Source: JALYXS01 sp051003795 | GTDB taxonomy: Bacteria > Acidobacteriota > Terriglobia > Bryobacterales > Bryobacteraceae | Reading direction: 5' to 3' | Length of the DNA: 13,513 nucleotides | Assembly (NCBI GenBank): GCA_051003795.1 | Contig: JBPCKZ010000062.1 | Span: forward strand, 1-13,513 | In this document: piece by piece, positions 6,301 to 11,525 of the stretch | How positions within the stretch are numbered: the stretch's first letter is position 1 | Layout of the letters: each line of letters begins with the position of its first letter | Notes under the pieces: model-generated | What the model was told of the DNA's origin: nothing | The model's input: the letters and a program-made list of their open reading frames with translations, nothing else | Databases searched by the model: none | Made by a program: the position numbers and the translations under genes

Positions 6301-7341
6301 CTCGCCGCCGTGAAAGACAAGACCAGCTACTACTACATCCGGGGCGAACAATCGAGCGGGGACCTGGTTTGGGCCAGCCGATGTGGATTCACTACCAATA
6401 ACCGCCCCTTCCAGGAATACGAATCCCGATTAAGCCCCGATGCTATGATGGCGAAATCCGGCATGTCTCCCGTTCTCACTGGCAGTCGAGAGGACCGCAA
6501 GGGCAGTCTGTTCTCATGGATCGCAATCGCCTGGTTTGGCGGATTGCTGGTGGTCTGTTACGCCCCGGTTCTGTTCGCGCTCGTCCGCAACTGGAACGAA
6601 GACCAGGACATGTCACACGGTTTTTTCGTGCCGGTTATCGCGGGTTACATCGCCTGGCGGAAGAAAGACGAGCTGGCGGGCAAGATCCCGCGGCCAAACT
6701 GGTGGGGCTTGGCCATCGTCTTATATGCCGCCGTGCAGCTCTACCTCGCGACGCTCGGCGCCGAACTGTTTCTAGCGCGCACCGCGTTTATCTTTTCGCT
6801 GATCGGCATGGTGCTACTGCTCGGCGGCCGCGAGTATCTGCGAATTTTCGCTTTCCCCTTATTCCTGCTGTTTCTGATGGTTCCGATCCCCGCCATCATC
6901 TATAACCGGCTCACGTTTCCACTACAGATCTTCGCCAGTCAAGCGGCCGAATCCGCCCTGGGCATTCTGCACATTCCCGTGCTGCGCGAAGGCAACATTC
7001 TCGAATTGTCGGAAGGCCAGAGATTGAGCGTGGTGGAGGCGTGCAGCGGCATCCGGTCGCTCCTGACGCTGTCGTTTCTTTCGCTGGTTTATGGGTACTT
7101 CTCCGAGAAGAAAACCTGGATTCGCGTGGCTCTGTTCTTTTCCACCATCCCGATCGCCATCGTCGCCAACGCCAGCCGCGTCACTTTGACCGGCGTTCTT
7201 TCCGAGTACAAGCCCGAACTTGCCGAAGGTTTTTTCCATAGCGCCTCGGGTTGGGTGATTTTCATGGTGGCCCTCACCATCATGGTCGGCGTGCATCAAC
7301 TTTTGGTCAGAGGCTACTCGTATGTCCATGGACGGCGTTAA
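3358..7341 (+). CDS. Secreted PHP-like metallohydrolase, read into exosortase by a probable one-base frameshift
   Basis: As sequenced this is one open frame of 1327 residues. It has an N-terminal membrane/signal segment (residues 10-25) and a beta-rich region with W-x-x-W and D-x-Y-x-R repeats resembling a sialidase-type propeller (about 190-450). A PHP-like metal site follows: E-F-H-R-H-T-E (684-690), C-D-H-D-N-G (720-725), His811 and H-A-S-S-D-H (879-884), as in CehA/McbA or DUF3604-type hydrolases. It ends in a complete exosortase (about 1031-1327). The join is suspicious. At 6376-6401 one added C gives A-S-P-M-W-I-H-Y-Q and a TAA stop, a typical end for these hydrolases, whereas the present frame gives R-C-G-F-T-T-N-N-R. 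So the hydrolase gene is probably 3358-6401 with a frameshift (mutation or sequencing error) and the exosortase a separate gene. The hydrolase substrate is unknown. The ATG is one base after the upstream stop. Confidence 0.8.
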   Translation: MTGTLKRAPRWVLLPLGIAVFWAAHRLSSQSSPANPISMPPSVGFLIGLGIGDKTPKAWDGSVTVIDTGVAPSVIANAVVDIEGWRFFAGDSTDHRSTWKLGTRYAPGIPPTPPGQIAENGVTVYVRETAPNYQLQVKTAGGNFSFRGSDVPYGTVQAFLNGAATVRRVPGVVQLTESLDEQDMPALSQGRGANTDDVWLTYTEFVHGGGSHAPPQTMNQPIAFSRLNAPVGGDQVLLMHYSKSARVWTGPFPVSASGQDIFRTAVAVDGSGTVWIFWSANQKSNFDIYARSYSRGAFSPETRITTDPGTDLCPVAATDAGGRVWVAWQGYRNGNLEILTAVQQPSGFSPETIVSTSPASDWEPSIAAAASGDVAIAWDTYDKGDYDVYYRRLRLKSGGMRMDDPVPVSASRSFEARSSVAFDPRDRLWVAHETAAPRWGKNFGAYESTGASLYLSHTISVKIFDGNRVLTPSAGLGLALPLEPGLNPLEAARPSAAAGYFQPDPGLAPGRPRGDSLTLPNSPRNSSPVLSIGPDGIVYLAYRVPSGISSSPAVMAGPVWIQGLVYFDGSKWSRPLLLTHSDGRLDYRPGVVPVAGGLMIATATDHRLSPIPGQTPAQGDGVNADIYAMELKVDAKALSEDFAPVPESLAAAEPDAATEAAQVGALRSATAMGNGRALKLMRGEFHRHTEISFDGARDGSLEDAYRYLIDAAALDWSGCCDHDNGSGREYNWWLEQKYNDAYKLGAQFVPMFSYERSVEYPEGHRNILFAQRGVRPLPRLPRSAVLSSAPAPDTLMLYSYLKVFKGISAPHTSATNFGTDWRNNDPSVETSVEIYQGHRQSYEMPGAPRAIGPEDAIGGYEPNGFVSEALQKGYRLGFHASSDHISTHIAFCNLWVENPTRQGILNAFRRRHVYGATDNILADVRSGTHFMGDEFSTGELPTLSVKLRGTGNFSRVLVVKDGAAVYSAAPGSPQVDFTWTDLAAVKDKTSYYYIRGEQSSGDLVWASRCGFTTNNRPFQEYESRLSPDAMMAKSGMSPVLTGSREDRKGSLFSWIAIAWFGGLLVVCYAPVLFALVRNWNEDQDMSHGFFVPVIAGYIAWRKKDELAGKIPRPNWWGLAIVLYAAVQLYLATLGAELFLARTAFIFSLIGMVLLLGGREYLRIFAFPLFLLFLMVPIPAIIYNRLTFPLQIFASQAAESALGILHIPVLREGNILELSEGQRLSVVEACSGIRSLLTLSFLSLVYGYFSEKKTWIRVALFFSTIPIAIVANASRVTLTGVLSEYKPELAEGFFHSASGWVIFMVALTIMVGVHQLLVRGYSYVHGRR
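6373..6401 (+). other. Probable frameshift site and lost stop codon
   Basis: Bases 6373-6381 read gcc agc cga. Inserting a C in the CC run at 6378-6379 gives gcc agc ccg and then atg tgg att cac tac caa taa (6381-6401). The restored peptide S-P-M-W-I-H-Y-Q is a natural PHP-like hydrolase terminus, and the stop falls 43 bases before the first exosortase ATG. Confidence 0.7.
6448..7341 (+). CDS. Exosortase (EpsH/Xrt-type membrane transpeptidase)
   Basis: Exosortases are multi-pass inner-membrane cysteine transpeptidases that cut and sort proteins with a PEP-CTERM-type tail. Counting from ATG 6448 (297 residues) there are about eight hydrophobic helices and the three catalytic residues: Cys199 in V-V-E-A-C-S-G-I-R-S, Arg244 in N-A-S-R-V-T, and His264 in E-G-F-F-H-S-A-S-G-W. 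The N-terminal signature N-W-x-E-D-x-D-M-S-H-G-F-F-V-P is also present. ATG 6445, 6448 and 6463 are all possible starts; none has a clear ribosome site, and a TATGAT box at 6444-6449 would favour 6463. The gene overlaps epsI by 20 bases, the standard exosortase-EpsI arrangement. Its frame is open into the upstream hydrolase only because of the probable indel near 6379. No PEP-CTERM protein lies in the window. Confidence 0.88.
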   Translation: MAKSGMSPVLTGSREDRKGSLFSWIAIAWFGGLLVVCYAPVLFALVRNWNEDQDMSHGFFVPVIAGYIAWRKKDELAGKIPRPNWWGLAIVLYAAVQLYLATLGAELFLARTAFIFSLIGMVLLLGGREYLRIFAFPLFLLFLMVPIPAIIYNRLTFPLQIFASQAAESALGILHIPVLREGNILELSEGQRLSVVEACSGIRSLLTLSFLSLVYGYFSEKKTWIRVALFFSTIPIAIVANASRVTLTGVLSEYKPELAEGFFHSASGWVIFMVALTIMVGVHQLLVRGYSYVHGRR

Positions 7342-7993
7342 CTTTCAATCGTTCCTCCGGAGCAAATACACGCGCGGGTTGACGCTCGTGCTGTTGGCTC
7401 AGGCGATCCTGTTCTACACGGCATCGCACGGCGATAGCACGCCTCTGCCGCGGCCGCTGGCGGCGTTCCCGAAAAGCTTCGGCGATTGGCAACTGGCGAG
7501 CGAAGGGGTGGTCGAAAAAGAGACGTTGGACGTGCTGCGCGCGGACGATACGCTGACGCGCTGGTATCAAGCGCCCGAAGGCGGCGTCAATCTTTTTATC
7601 GCCTACTTCAAAACGCAGCGCACGGGCCAATCGCCGCATTCCCCCAAGAATTGCCTGCCCGGTTCGGGTTGGACGCCATCGTCCGAAGGCGTCATGAGCG
7701 TCTCGATTCCCGGTCGGAACGAGAGCATTCGCATCAATCGGTATATCGTCGCGAAGGGCGGAGAAAAAAGCGTGGTGCTGTATTGGTATCAGACGCAGAA
7801 TCGCGTGATCGCCAGTGAATTCGAAGGCAAGTACTGGCTGATTTTGGATTCGATCCGCCATCATCGCAGCAACACGGCTATCGTACGCGTGGTGGTGCCG
7901 GTTGCCGGAGACCGGGAAGCCCAGGCAGTCAAAACGGGCGTTGATTTCGTGCAATCCGTTTTTCCGGTTTTGCGGCAATCCCTGCCCTCTTAG
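7322..7993 (+). CDS. epsI: EpsI family exosortase-associated protein
   Basis: A protein of 223 residues with one N-terminal membrane segment (about 17-34) followed by an extracytoplasmic EpsI (DUF3485) domain. Family marks are F-P-x-x-F-G-D-W at 49-56, L-F-I-A-Y-F-K-T-Q-R-T-G-Q-S-P-H-S-P-K-N-C-L-P-G-S-G-W at about 91-117 (with the conserved His106 and Cys111), and a Y-W-Y-Q-T-Q-N-R segment. EpsI proteins accompany exosortases and in many bacteria are fused to them; their exact biochemical role is unsettled. The start ATG lies 20 bases inside the exosortase gene, indicating translational coupling; ATG 7328 is a second option. Identification is secure from both sequence and context. Confidence 0.88.
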   Translation: MSMDGVNFQSFLRSKYTRGLTLVLLAQAILFYTASHGDSTPLPRPLAAFPKSFGDWQLASEGVVEKETLDVLRADDTLTRWYQAPEGGVNLFIAYFKTQRTGQSPHSPKNCLPGSGWTPSSEGVMSVSIPGRNESIRINRYIVAKGGEKSVVLYWYQTQNRVIASEFEGKYWLILDSIRHHRSNTAIVRVVVPVAGDREAQAVKTGVDFVQSVFPVLRQSLPS

Positions 7994-7996
7994 GTT

Positions 7997-8341
7997 TTGC
8001 AAACGTACCTTATACTCGCCGTGGTCTTGCTGGCATCCTGCCAGCCGCCCAAGCCCAAGTTCTCCATCACGACAATGAATCCCGAAGGGATAGCCGGGGT
8101 TTACAAAGGCGACGGCATCACTCTCGTGTTGCGGCCGGACAGTTCCGCCACTTTGACCATGGGCACGGAGGTGCACGGGGGGCGCTGGTCGAGCCTGCCC
8201 CCGCAACTTCGCTTCGATTTCGAACTCGGAGACCGTCCGAGGCCGGAATCGATTACCTGGACGATGCAGGGTAGCGGCCTGATCCCGCTCATCTGGGATA
8301 AAAGCCTGTACGGGCAATCGGGCCCGGTGCTACATCGATGA
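7997..8341 (+). CDS. Small lipoprotein of unknown function
   Basis: A protein of 114 residues starting at TTG, three bases after the epsI stop. The first 15 residues form a lipoprotein signal peptide, with a hydrophobic stretch L-I-L-A-V-V-L-L and the lipobox L-A-S-C; the lipidated Cys would be residue 15. The mature part has G-V-Y-K-G-D-G-I-T-L-V-L-R-P-D-S-S-A-T-L and G-G-R-W-S, a pattern seen in small beta-sheet lipoproteins that report a reference value, but no named family is claimed. The TTG start is supported by the signal peptide and by the tight spacing. Being in the exosortase transcript suggests an envelope role. The lipoprotein call is good; the function is unknown. Confidence 0.6.
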   Translation: MQTYLILAVVLLASCQPPKPKFSITTMNPEGIAGVYKGDGITLVLRPDSSATLTMGTEVHGGRWSSLPPQLRFDFELGDRPRPESITWTMQGSGLIPLIWDKSLYGQSGPVLHR

Positions 8342-8352
8342 TCGCGGTCGGA

Positions 8353-8358
8353 TACAAT
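8353..8358 (+). promoter_or_regulatory. -10-like box just before the FAH gene
   Basis: TACAAT ends five bases before the TTG start at 8364, and no Shine-Dalgarno is present. If used, it would give a leaderless transcript. No good -35 is visible at 17 bases (8330-8336 reads ctacatc). Confidence 0.3.
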
Positions 8359-8363
8359 CTCTT

Positions 8364-9125
8364 TTGCGCAAATTTATTCGATACCAATTCGACGGCCGCG
8401 TCTCCTATGGCATTCTCGAAGGCGGCACGATCCAGGAAATCCGCGGAGGCCTGTTCGGATCTCGCGAGCCAACCGGGGCCGCGCATCTCATTGCGGACGT
8501 AACGCTGCTGTATCCGTGCGAGCCGCCGAAGATCCTCGCGGTGGGACTCAATTACCGCAGCCATTTGGGCGCGCGCAAAGTTCCGGAGCACCCGGAAATG
8601 TTTTATAAGCCGGTGAGCGCTCTGCAGAATCCGGGCGGCCCCATTGAAATTCCTCAAGATGCCGCGGACGTCCATTTCGAAGGCGAACTGGTCGCGATCA
8701 TGGGTAAGAGCGTCAAGCGGGTATCGCCCGAAGCGGCTCGCGAAGCCATCTTCGGCGTGACCTGCGGCAACGATGTCAGCGAACGCGAATGGCAGCATGG
8801 CGCGACCGGAAAAGACTTGCAATGGTGGCGCGCGAAAGGCTCGGACACCTTCGCGCCTTTGGGCCCCGCGATCGTAACCGGCATCGATTACGGCAATCTT
8901 CTGCTGCAAACGCGCGTGAACGGCGAAGTGGCGCAGAAGCAGTACACGTCCGATCTGATCTTCGATCTCCCCACGATCGTCAGTTGGATCAGCCACTGGG
9001 TGACGCTCACGCCCGGCGACGCGATCTACACGGGAACGCCGGGGTCCACCAGCAAGCTAAAGCCGGGCGATGTGGTGGAAATAGAGATCGAGAATATCGG
9101 CGTGCTGCGGAACCCGGTGGTTTAA
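8364..9125 (+). CDS. Fumarylacetoacetate hydrolase (FAH) family protein
   Basis: A protein of 253 residues with a complete FAH fold: I-L-A-V-G-L-N-Y-R-S-H near 57-67, Y-K-P near 81, metal ligands Glu106 and Glu108 in H-F-E-G-E-L and Asp137 in G-N-D-V-S-E-R, and the closing I-Y-T-G-T-P-G at 221-227 and L-K-P-G-D-V-V-E-I-E-I. Such enzymes use Mg2+ or Mn2+ to cleave or decarboxylate 2,4-dioxo acids. The SDR gene follows with no gap at all (TAA 9123-9125, ATG 9126). That pairing is found in non-phosphorylating L-fucose or L-rhamnose degradation, where the SDR makes a 2,4-diketo-3-deoxy acid and the FAH protein hydrolyses it; assigning that here is inference. The start is a TTG with no ribosome site. 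The family is certain, the substrate is not. Confidence 0.85.
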   Translation: MRKFIRYQFDGRVSYGILEGGTIQEIRGGLFGSREPTGAAHLIADVTLLYPCEPPKILAVGLNYRSHLGARKVPEHPEMFYKPVSALQNPGGPIEIPQDAADVHFEGELVAIMGKSVKRVSPEAAREAIFGVTCGNDVSEREWQHGATGKDLQWWRAKGSDTFAPLGPAIVTGIDYGNLLLQTRVNGEVAQKQYTSDLIFDLPTIVSWISHWVTLTPGDAIYTGTPGSTSKLKPGDVVEIEIENIGVLRNPVV

Positions 9126-9866
9126 ATGGAGCTTCAGGACAAGATCGCAATCGTTACGGGCGGAGGCGCCGGGATCGGGCAGGCTGCGGTCGCATGCATG
9201 CGGCGCGAGGGCGCCCAGGTGCTGGTCGTGGATTGGAAAGCGAGCGGGGATGAAGCGTTTTTCCAGGCCGACATATCCGATGCCCGTCAAGCGGCGGCGG
9301 CGGTCCACGCGGCCGTCGACCGGTTTGGCGGCCTGGATATTCTGGTGAACAATGCCGGAATCCAGAGTTATGGTGACGCCGTGACCACCACGGAAGAAAT
9401 CTGGGACCGCACCATGAACGTGAATCTGAAAGGCCAATGGCTGATGGCGCGGGCGGCGATTCCGGAGATGCTCAAGCGCGGGCGCGGCGCGGTTGTGAAC
9501 GTCGCGAGCGTGCAGGCGTTGGCTTCACAGAAGAACGTGTTGGCCTACGCGACCAGTAAACACGCCATGATCGGCCTTACGCGTTCCATGGCGGTCGATT
9601 TTTCCGGCCGTGGGATTCGCGTGAATTGCGTTTGCCCGGGAACGGTGGATACCCCGATGGTTCGCGGCACCATCGATCTCGACCACGATCCCGAGAAGCT
9701 GCGAGGCATCTTGAACCGGATGCATCCGATCGGACGGATTGCGGAGCCGCGCGAGATCGGAGAGGTGATCGCGTTTCTTGCGAGCGATCGCGCCAGCTTT
9801 ATGACCGGATCGATTGTCACGGTGGACGGCGGGCTGCTTTCGCCCATAGCGGGTTCGCCGGACTAG
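9126..9866 (+). CDS. SDR family NAD(P)-dependent dehydrogenase
   Basis: A classical short-chain dehydrogenase/reductase of 246 residues. The nucleotide-binding T-G-G-G-A-G-I-G is at 11-18, Asp36 follows the second strand (which favours NAD+), N-N-A-G is at 75-78, and the catalytic set is Asn100, Ser128, Tyr141 and Lys145 (Y-A-T-S-K). The substrate-loop segment C-V-C-P-G-T-V-D-T-P and the downstream R-x-x-P-I-G-R-I-A-E-P-R-E-I-G resemble 2-keto-3-deoxy-L-fuconate and type 2 hydroxybutyrate dehydrogenases. It is directly fused in transcription to the FAH gene, which suggests it supplies the dioxo substrate for that hydrolase. It ends the plus-strand run and faces the tRNA gene. The exact substrate is not determinable. 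Confidence 0.87.
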   Translation: MELQDKIAIVTGGGAGIGQAAVACMRREGAQVLVVDWKASGDEAFFQADISDARQAAAAVHAAVDRFGGLDILVNNAGIQSYGDAVTTTEEIWDRTMNVNLKGQWLMARAAIPEMLKRGRGAVVNVASVQALASQKNVLAYATSKHAMIGLTRSMAVDFSGRGIRVNCVCPGTVDTPMVRGTIDLDHDPEKLRGILNRMHPIGRIAEPREIGEVIAFLASDRASFMTGSIVTVDGGLLSPIAGSPD

Positions 9867-9890
9867 CCTATTGTAAGTAACTGAGAAGAA

Positions 9891-9966
9891 TGGAGCCACC
9901 CGCCGGGATCGAACCGGCGACCTGCTGATTACGAATCAGCCGCTCTACCAACTGAGCTAGGGTGGC
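9891..9966 (-). tRNA. tRNA-Thr, anticodon CGU
   Basis: The minus strand folds into a full 76-base cloverleaf: acceptor GCCACCC/GGGTGGC, D arm GCTC/GAGC with loop AGTTGGTA, anticodon stem GCTGA/TCAGC with loop TTCGTAA (anticodon CGT in DNA, reading ACG), five-base variable loop AGGTC, T arm GCCGG/CCGGC with loop TTCGATC, discriminator T, and encoded CCA at 9891-9893. It is intact and lies downstream of the ftsB-type gene on the same strand. Confidence 0.97.
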
Positions 9967-9980
9967 CTGAATCTTCTCCT

Positions 9981-9986
9981 TTTATA
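9981..9986 (-). promoter_or_regulatory. -10 box of the tRNA-Thr gene
   Basis: Minus-strand TATAAA (in gctataaaagg) lies 14 bases before the tRNA 5' end, a fitting place for a tRNA promoter. A TTGACC at about 22 bases further upstream is too distant for a standard -35, so only the -10 is proposed. Confidence 0.4.
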
Positions 9987-10052
9987 GCACGCTCCTCGCG
10001 CCGGGCGCGGTCAAGAAGTGCGGACTCAAAATTGGTATCGGAAAACCGCGTC

Positions 10053-10358
10053 CTAGCGGCCGGAATCCGGCTTCCGATCCTGTAACACGAAAACCTTTTC
10101 GCCCGGTTTCACAAGCTTCAGGCGCTGGCGGATTTCGAGTTCTTGATCCGCGGGATTTTCGCGCAGGCGGGTAATACGGTCCCGCTTTTCCTCGATTTCA
10201 CGATGAAGCTTCTCATTCTCTTTTTCGAGTTGTTCGATTTGGACGCGCTTCCCGGCCAGCCCCGGAAGGCCGTGGGGACCGCGCAACACGGCAAGACCGT
10301 ATGCGACGCCCAGGAGGACCAGCGTGGCGTAACCGACCTTCCATCTCGAAAATTTCAT
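10053..10358 (-). CDS. ftsB: FtsB/DivIC-type septum formation initiator
   Basis: A protein of 101 residues with the layout of FtsB/DivIC: a short cytoplasmic start M-K-F-S-R-W-K, one membrane helix (about 8-25), a coiled coil rich in Glu/Lys/Leu (about 37-67), and the closing motif L-R-E-N-P-A-D-Q-E-L-E-I-R-Q-R-L-K-L-V-K-P-G-E. These proteins join FtsL and FtsQ in the division complex and help trigger septal wall synthesis. ATG at 10356-10358 is preferred; the longer frame to 10394 would add 12 charged residues and run through the hairpin upstream. It diverges from cutA, with tRNA-Thr 86 bases downstream. FtsB versus DivIC naming is by convention. Confidence 0.82.
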   Translation of the reverse strand: MKFSRWKVGYATLVLLGVAYGLAVLRGPHGLPGLAGKRVQIEQLEKENEKLHREIEEKRDRITRLRENPADQELEIRQRLKLVKPGEKVFVLQDRKPDSGR

Positions 10359-10361
10359 GCA

Positions 10362-10381
10362 ATGATCTCTTCGGAGATCAT
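10362..10381. promoter_or_regulatory. Perfect 8-bp hairpin with TTCG loop between ftsB and cutA
   Basis: Arms ATGATCTC (10362-10369) and GAGATCAT (10374-10381) flank TTCG. It lies three bases upstream of the ftsB-type start. Its outer arm overlaps a minus-strand TATGAT (10377-10382) that could be the -10 of that gene. Operator, 5'-leader hairpin or the end of a read-through transcript are all possible. Confidence 0.5.
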
Positions 10382-10393
10382 AACATCTACGCA

Positions 10394-10399
10394 TACAAT
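10394..10399 (+). promoter_or_regulatory. -10-like box of cutA
   Basis: TACAAT, 18 bases before the cutA ATG, in an AT-rich divergent region. No convincing -35 is visible at 17 bases. Confidence 0.3.
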
Positions 10400-10417
10400 T
10401 GTTTTAACGGAATTAGT

Positions 10418-10741
10418 ATGACCGGCAACATCGTCGTCTTGAATACGTGCGGATCGAGCGAGGAAGCGGAAAGAATCGCCCGCCGCCTCGTGGAAGAACG
10501 GCTGGCCGCCTGCGTCAACGTTCTCGCTCCCATGCGAAGCTTCTACCGCTGGAAAGGCGTTGTGGAAGACGCGTCGGAATGGCTGCTTGTGATCAAGACG
10601 TCTCGCGACCGCTTCGACGCGCTGCGCGCCACGCTCGAGGCGGCGCACTCTTACGAACTGCCTGAAATTCTCGCGCTTCCCGTGGTGGACGGGTCTCCGA
10701 ATTATCTGAACTGGCTCGCGGGCGAACTCGGTGCCGGCTAA
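10418..10741 (+). CDS. cutA: CutA divalent-cation tolerance protein
   Basis: A protein of 107 residues, the normal CutA1 length. Family features are the first strand I-V-V-L-N-T-C, the helix E-E-A-E-R-I-A-R-R-L-V-E-E-R-L-A-A-C-V-N (Cys32, Asn34), S-F-Y-R-W-K-G (41-47), W-L-L-V-I-K-T, and Y-E-L-P-E-I-L-A-L-P with Y-L-N-W-L near the end. CutA forms a very stable trimer related to PII signalling proteins. It has been linked to copper tolerance in E. coli, but its general role is unclear. ATG 10418 is chosen because the frame upstream to 10301 reads antisense through the ftsB-type gene. Its stop overlaps the GTG start of the HAD gene by 11 bases, so the two are translationally coupled. Confidence 0.9.
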   Translation: MTGNIVVLNTCGSSEEAERIARRLVEERLAACVNVLAPMRSFYRWKGVVEDASEWLLVIKTSRDRFDALRATLEAAHSYELPEILALPVVDGSPNYLNWLAGELGAG

Positions 10742-11525
10742 AACCCCGCCGTCTCGGCCGGGCGCTCTCATTTTCGATATGGACGGCGTGATCGTTCATT
10801 CGAATCCGATTCACCGCGAGGCGTGGCGGCTTTACAATTCGCGGCACGGCATCGCCACCGATGAGGGCATGCAAGCGCGGATGTTCGGAAAGCGCAACGA
10901 CGAGATTGTTCGGGACTTTTTCGGGGGCCATCTTAGCGACGCGGAGGTTTTCGAGCACGGCGCGGCGAAGGAGCGGCTCTATCGCGAAATGATCGGCACC
11001 CGCGTCGAACGCTCGTTAGTGCCGGGCGTGCGCGAGTTTCTCGAGCGCTGCCGGGGAATTTCCACCGCCGTCGCGACGAACGCGGAGCCCGCGAACGTGA
11101 ATTTCATTTTGCGGGCCGCGGGATTGGAGCACTTGTTCCGTGCCGTGGTCGACGGTCATCAGGTAAGCCTCCCGAAGCCGCATCCTGCAATCTATTTGCG
11201 AGCGGCGGAGATGCTGGGCGTGGCGCCGGGCGAGTGCGTCGTGTTCGAGGATTCCGTGCCGGGTGTCGAGTCCGCGCTATCCGCCGGGATGACGGTCGTC
11301 GGGCTTCTCACCACGCACGCCGAACTACCTGGCGTGGCATTCGCGATTCCCGACTTTCGCGCCAAGGAACTGGAAGCGTGGACGTCCACGTGGATGTCCA
11401 CGTGGCCTAAAATGAATGGCATATGTTCCAGCGGCTTTCGCGCACGGTTCTGTTCTCCGCAATCTCGATCTGGGCGCAAAAATATTCGGGGCCGATGCCC
11501 GCGAAGCCCGACGTGCCGTATCTGA
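10731..11525 (+). CDS. HAD hydrolase, beta-phosphoglucomutase-like
   Basis: A HAD phosphatase/phosphomutase with all four motifs: nucleophile Asp16 and Asp18 in F-D-M-D-G-V, Thr116 in A-T-N-A-E, Lys149 in L-P-K-P-H-P, and Glu173-Asp174 in F-E-D-S-V-P-G-V. The helical cap (about 24-95) is that of the beta-phosphoglucomutase/sugar-phosphatase group. The family normally stops near I-P-D-F-x-x-x-x-L-E, here about residue 216. The last 48 residues (W-T-S-T-W-M-S-T-W and on) have no family likeness and overlap the next gene by 103 bases. A one-base indel near 11376 would end it at TAA 11408-11410 instead, so the C-terminus is doubtful. GTG 10731 overlaps the cutA stop. The substrate is unknown. Confidence 0.8.
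   Translation: MPAKTPPSRPGALIFDMDGVIVHSNPIHREAWRLYNSRHGIATDEGMQARMFGKRNDEIVRDFFGGHLSDAEVFEHGAAKERLYREMIGTRVERSLVPGVREFLERCRGISTAVATNAEPANVNFILRAAGLEHLFRAVVDGHQVSLPKPHPAIYLRAAEMLGVAPGECVVFEDSVPGVESALSAGMTVVGLLTTHAELPGVAFAIPDFRAKELEAWTSTWMSTWPKMNGICSSGFRARFCSPQSRSGRKNIRGRCPRSPTCRI
11377..11405. repeat. Tandem near-identical palindromes (12-bp period)
   Basis: CGTGGACGTCCACG (11377-11390) is a perfect 14-bp palindrome. It overlaps a second copy, CGTGGATGTCCACG (11389-11402), differing by one base, and a third half begins at 11402. The unit repeats every 12 bases, and two CCACGTGG cores sit 12 bases apart (11386 and 11398). The array lies at the end of the HAD gene and just upstream of a -10-like box. 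Confidence 0.75.
11408..11413 (+). promoter_or_regulatory. -10-like box of the secreted hypothetical gene
   Basis: TAAAAT lies nine bases before ATG 11423, with the palindrome array filling the spacer and -35 zone. This placement would suit a short-leader transcript controlled by a protein bound at the array; it is an inference from spacing only. Confidence 0.3.

Noticed and set aside
7307..8317. Minus-strand open frame of 336 codons
   Set aside because: It is antisense to epsI and the lipoprotein gene, both supported by motifs and by tight spacing.
9891..9966. tRNA gene as an attachment site for an integrated element
   Set aside because: No integrase gene and no repeat of the tRNA 3' end was seen; the neighbours are ordinary chromosomal genes.
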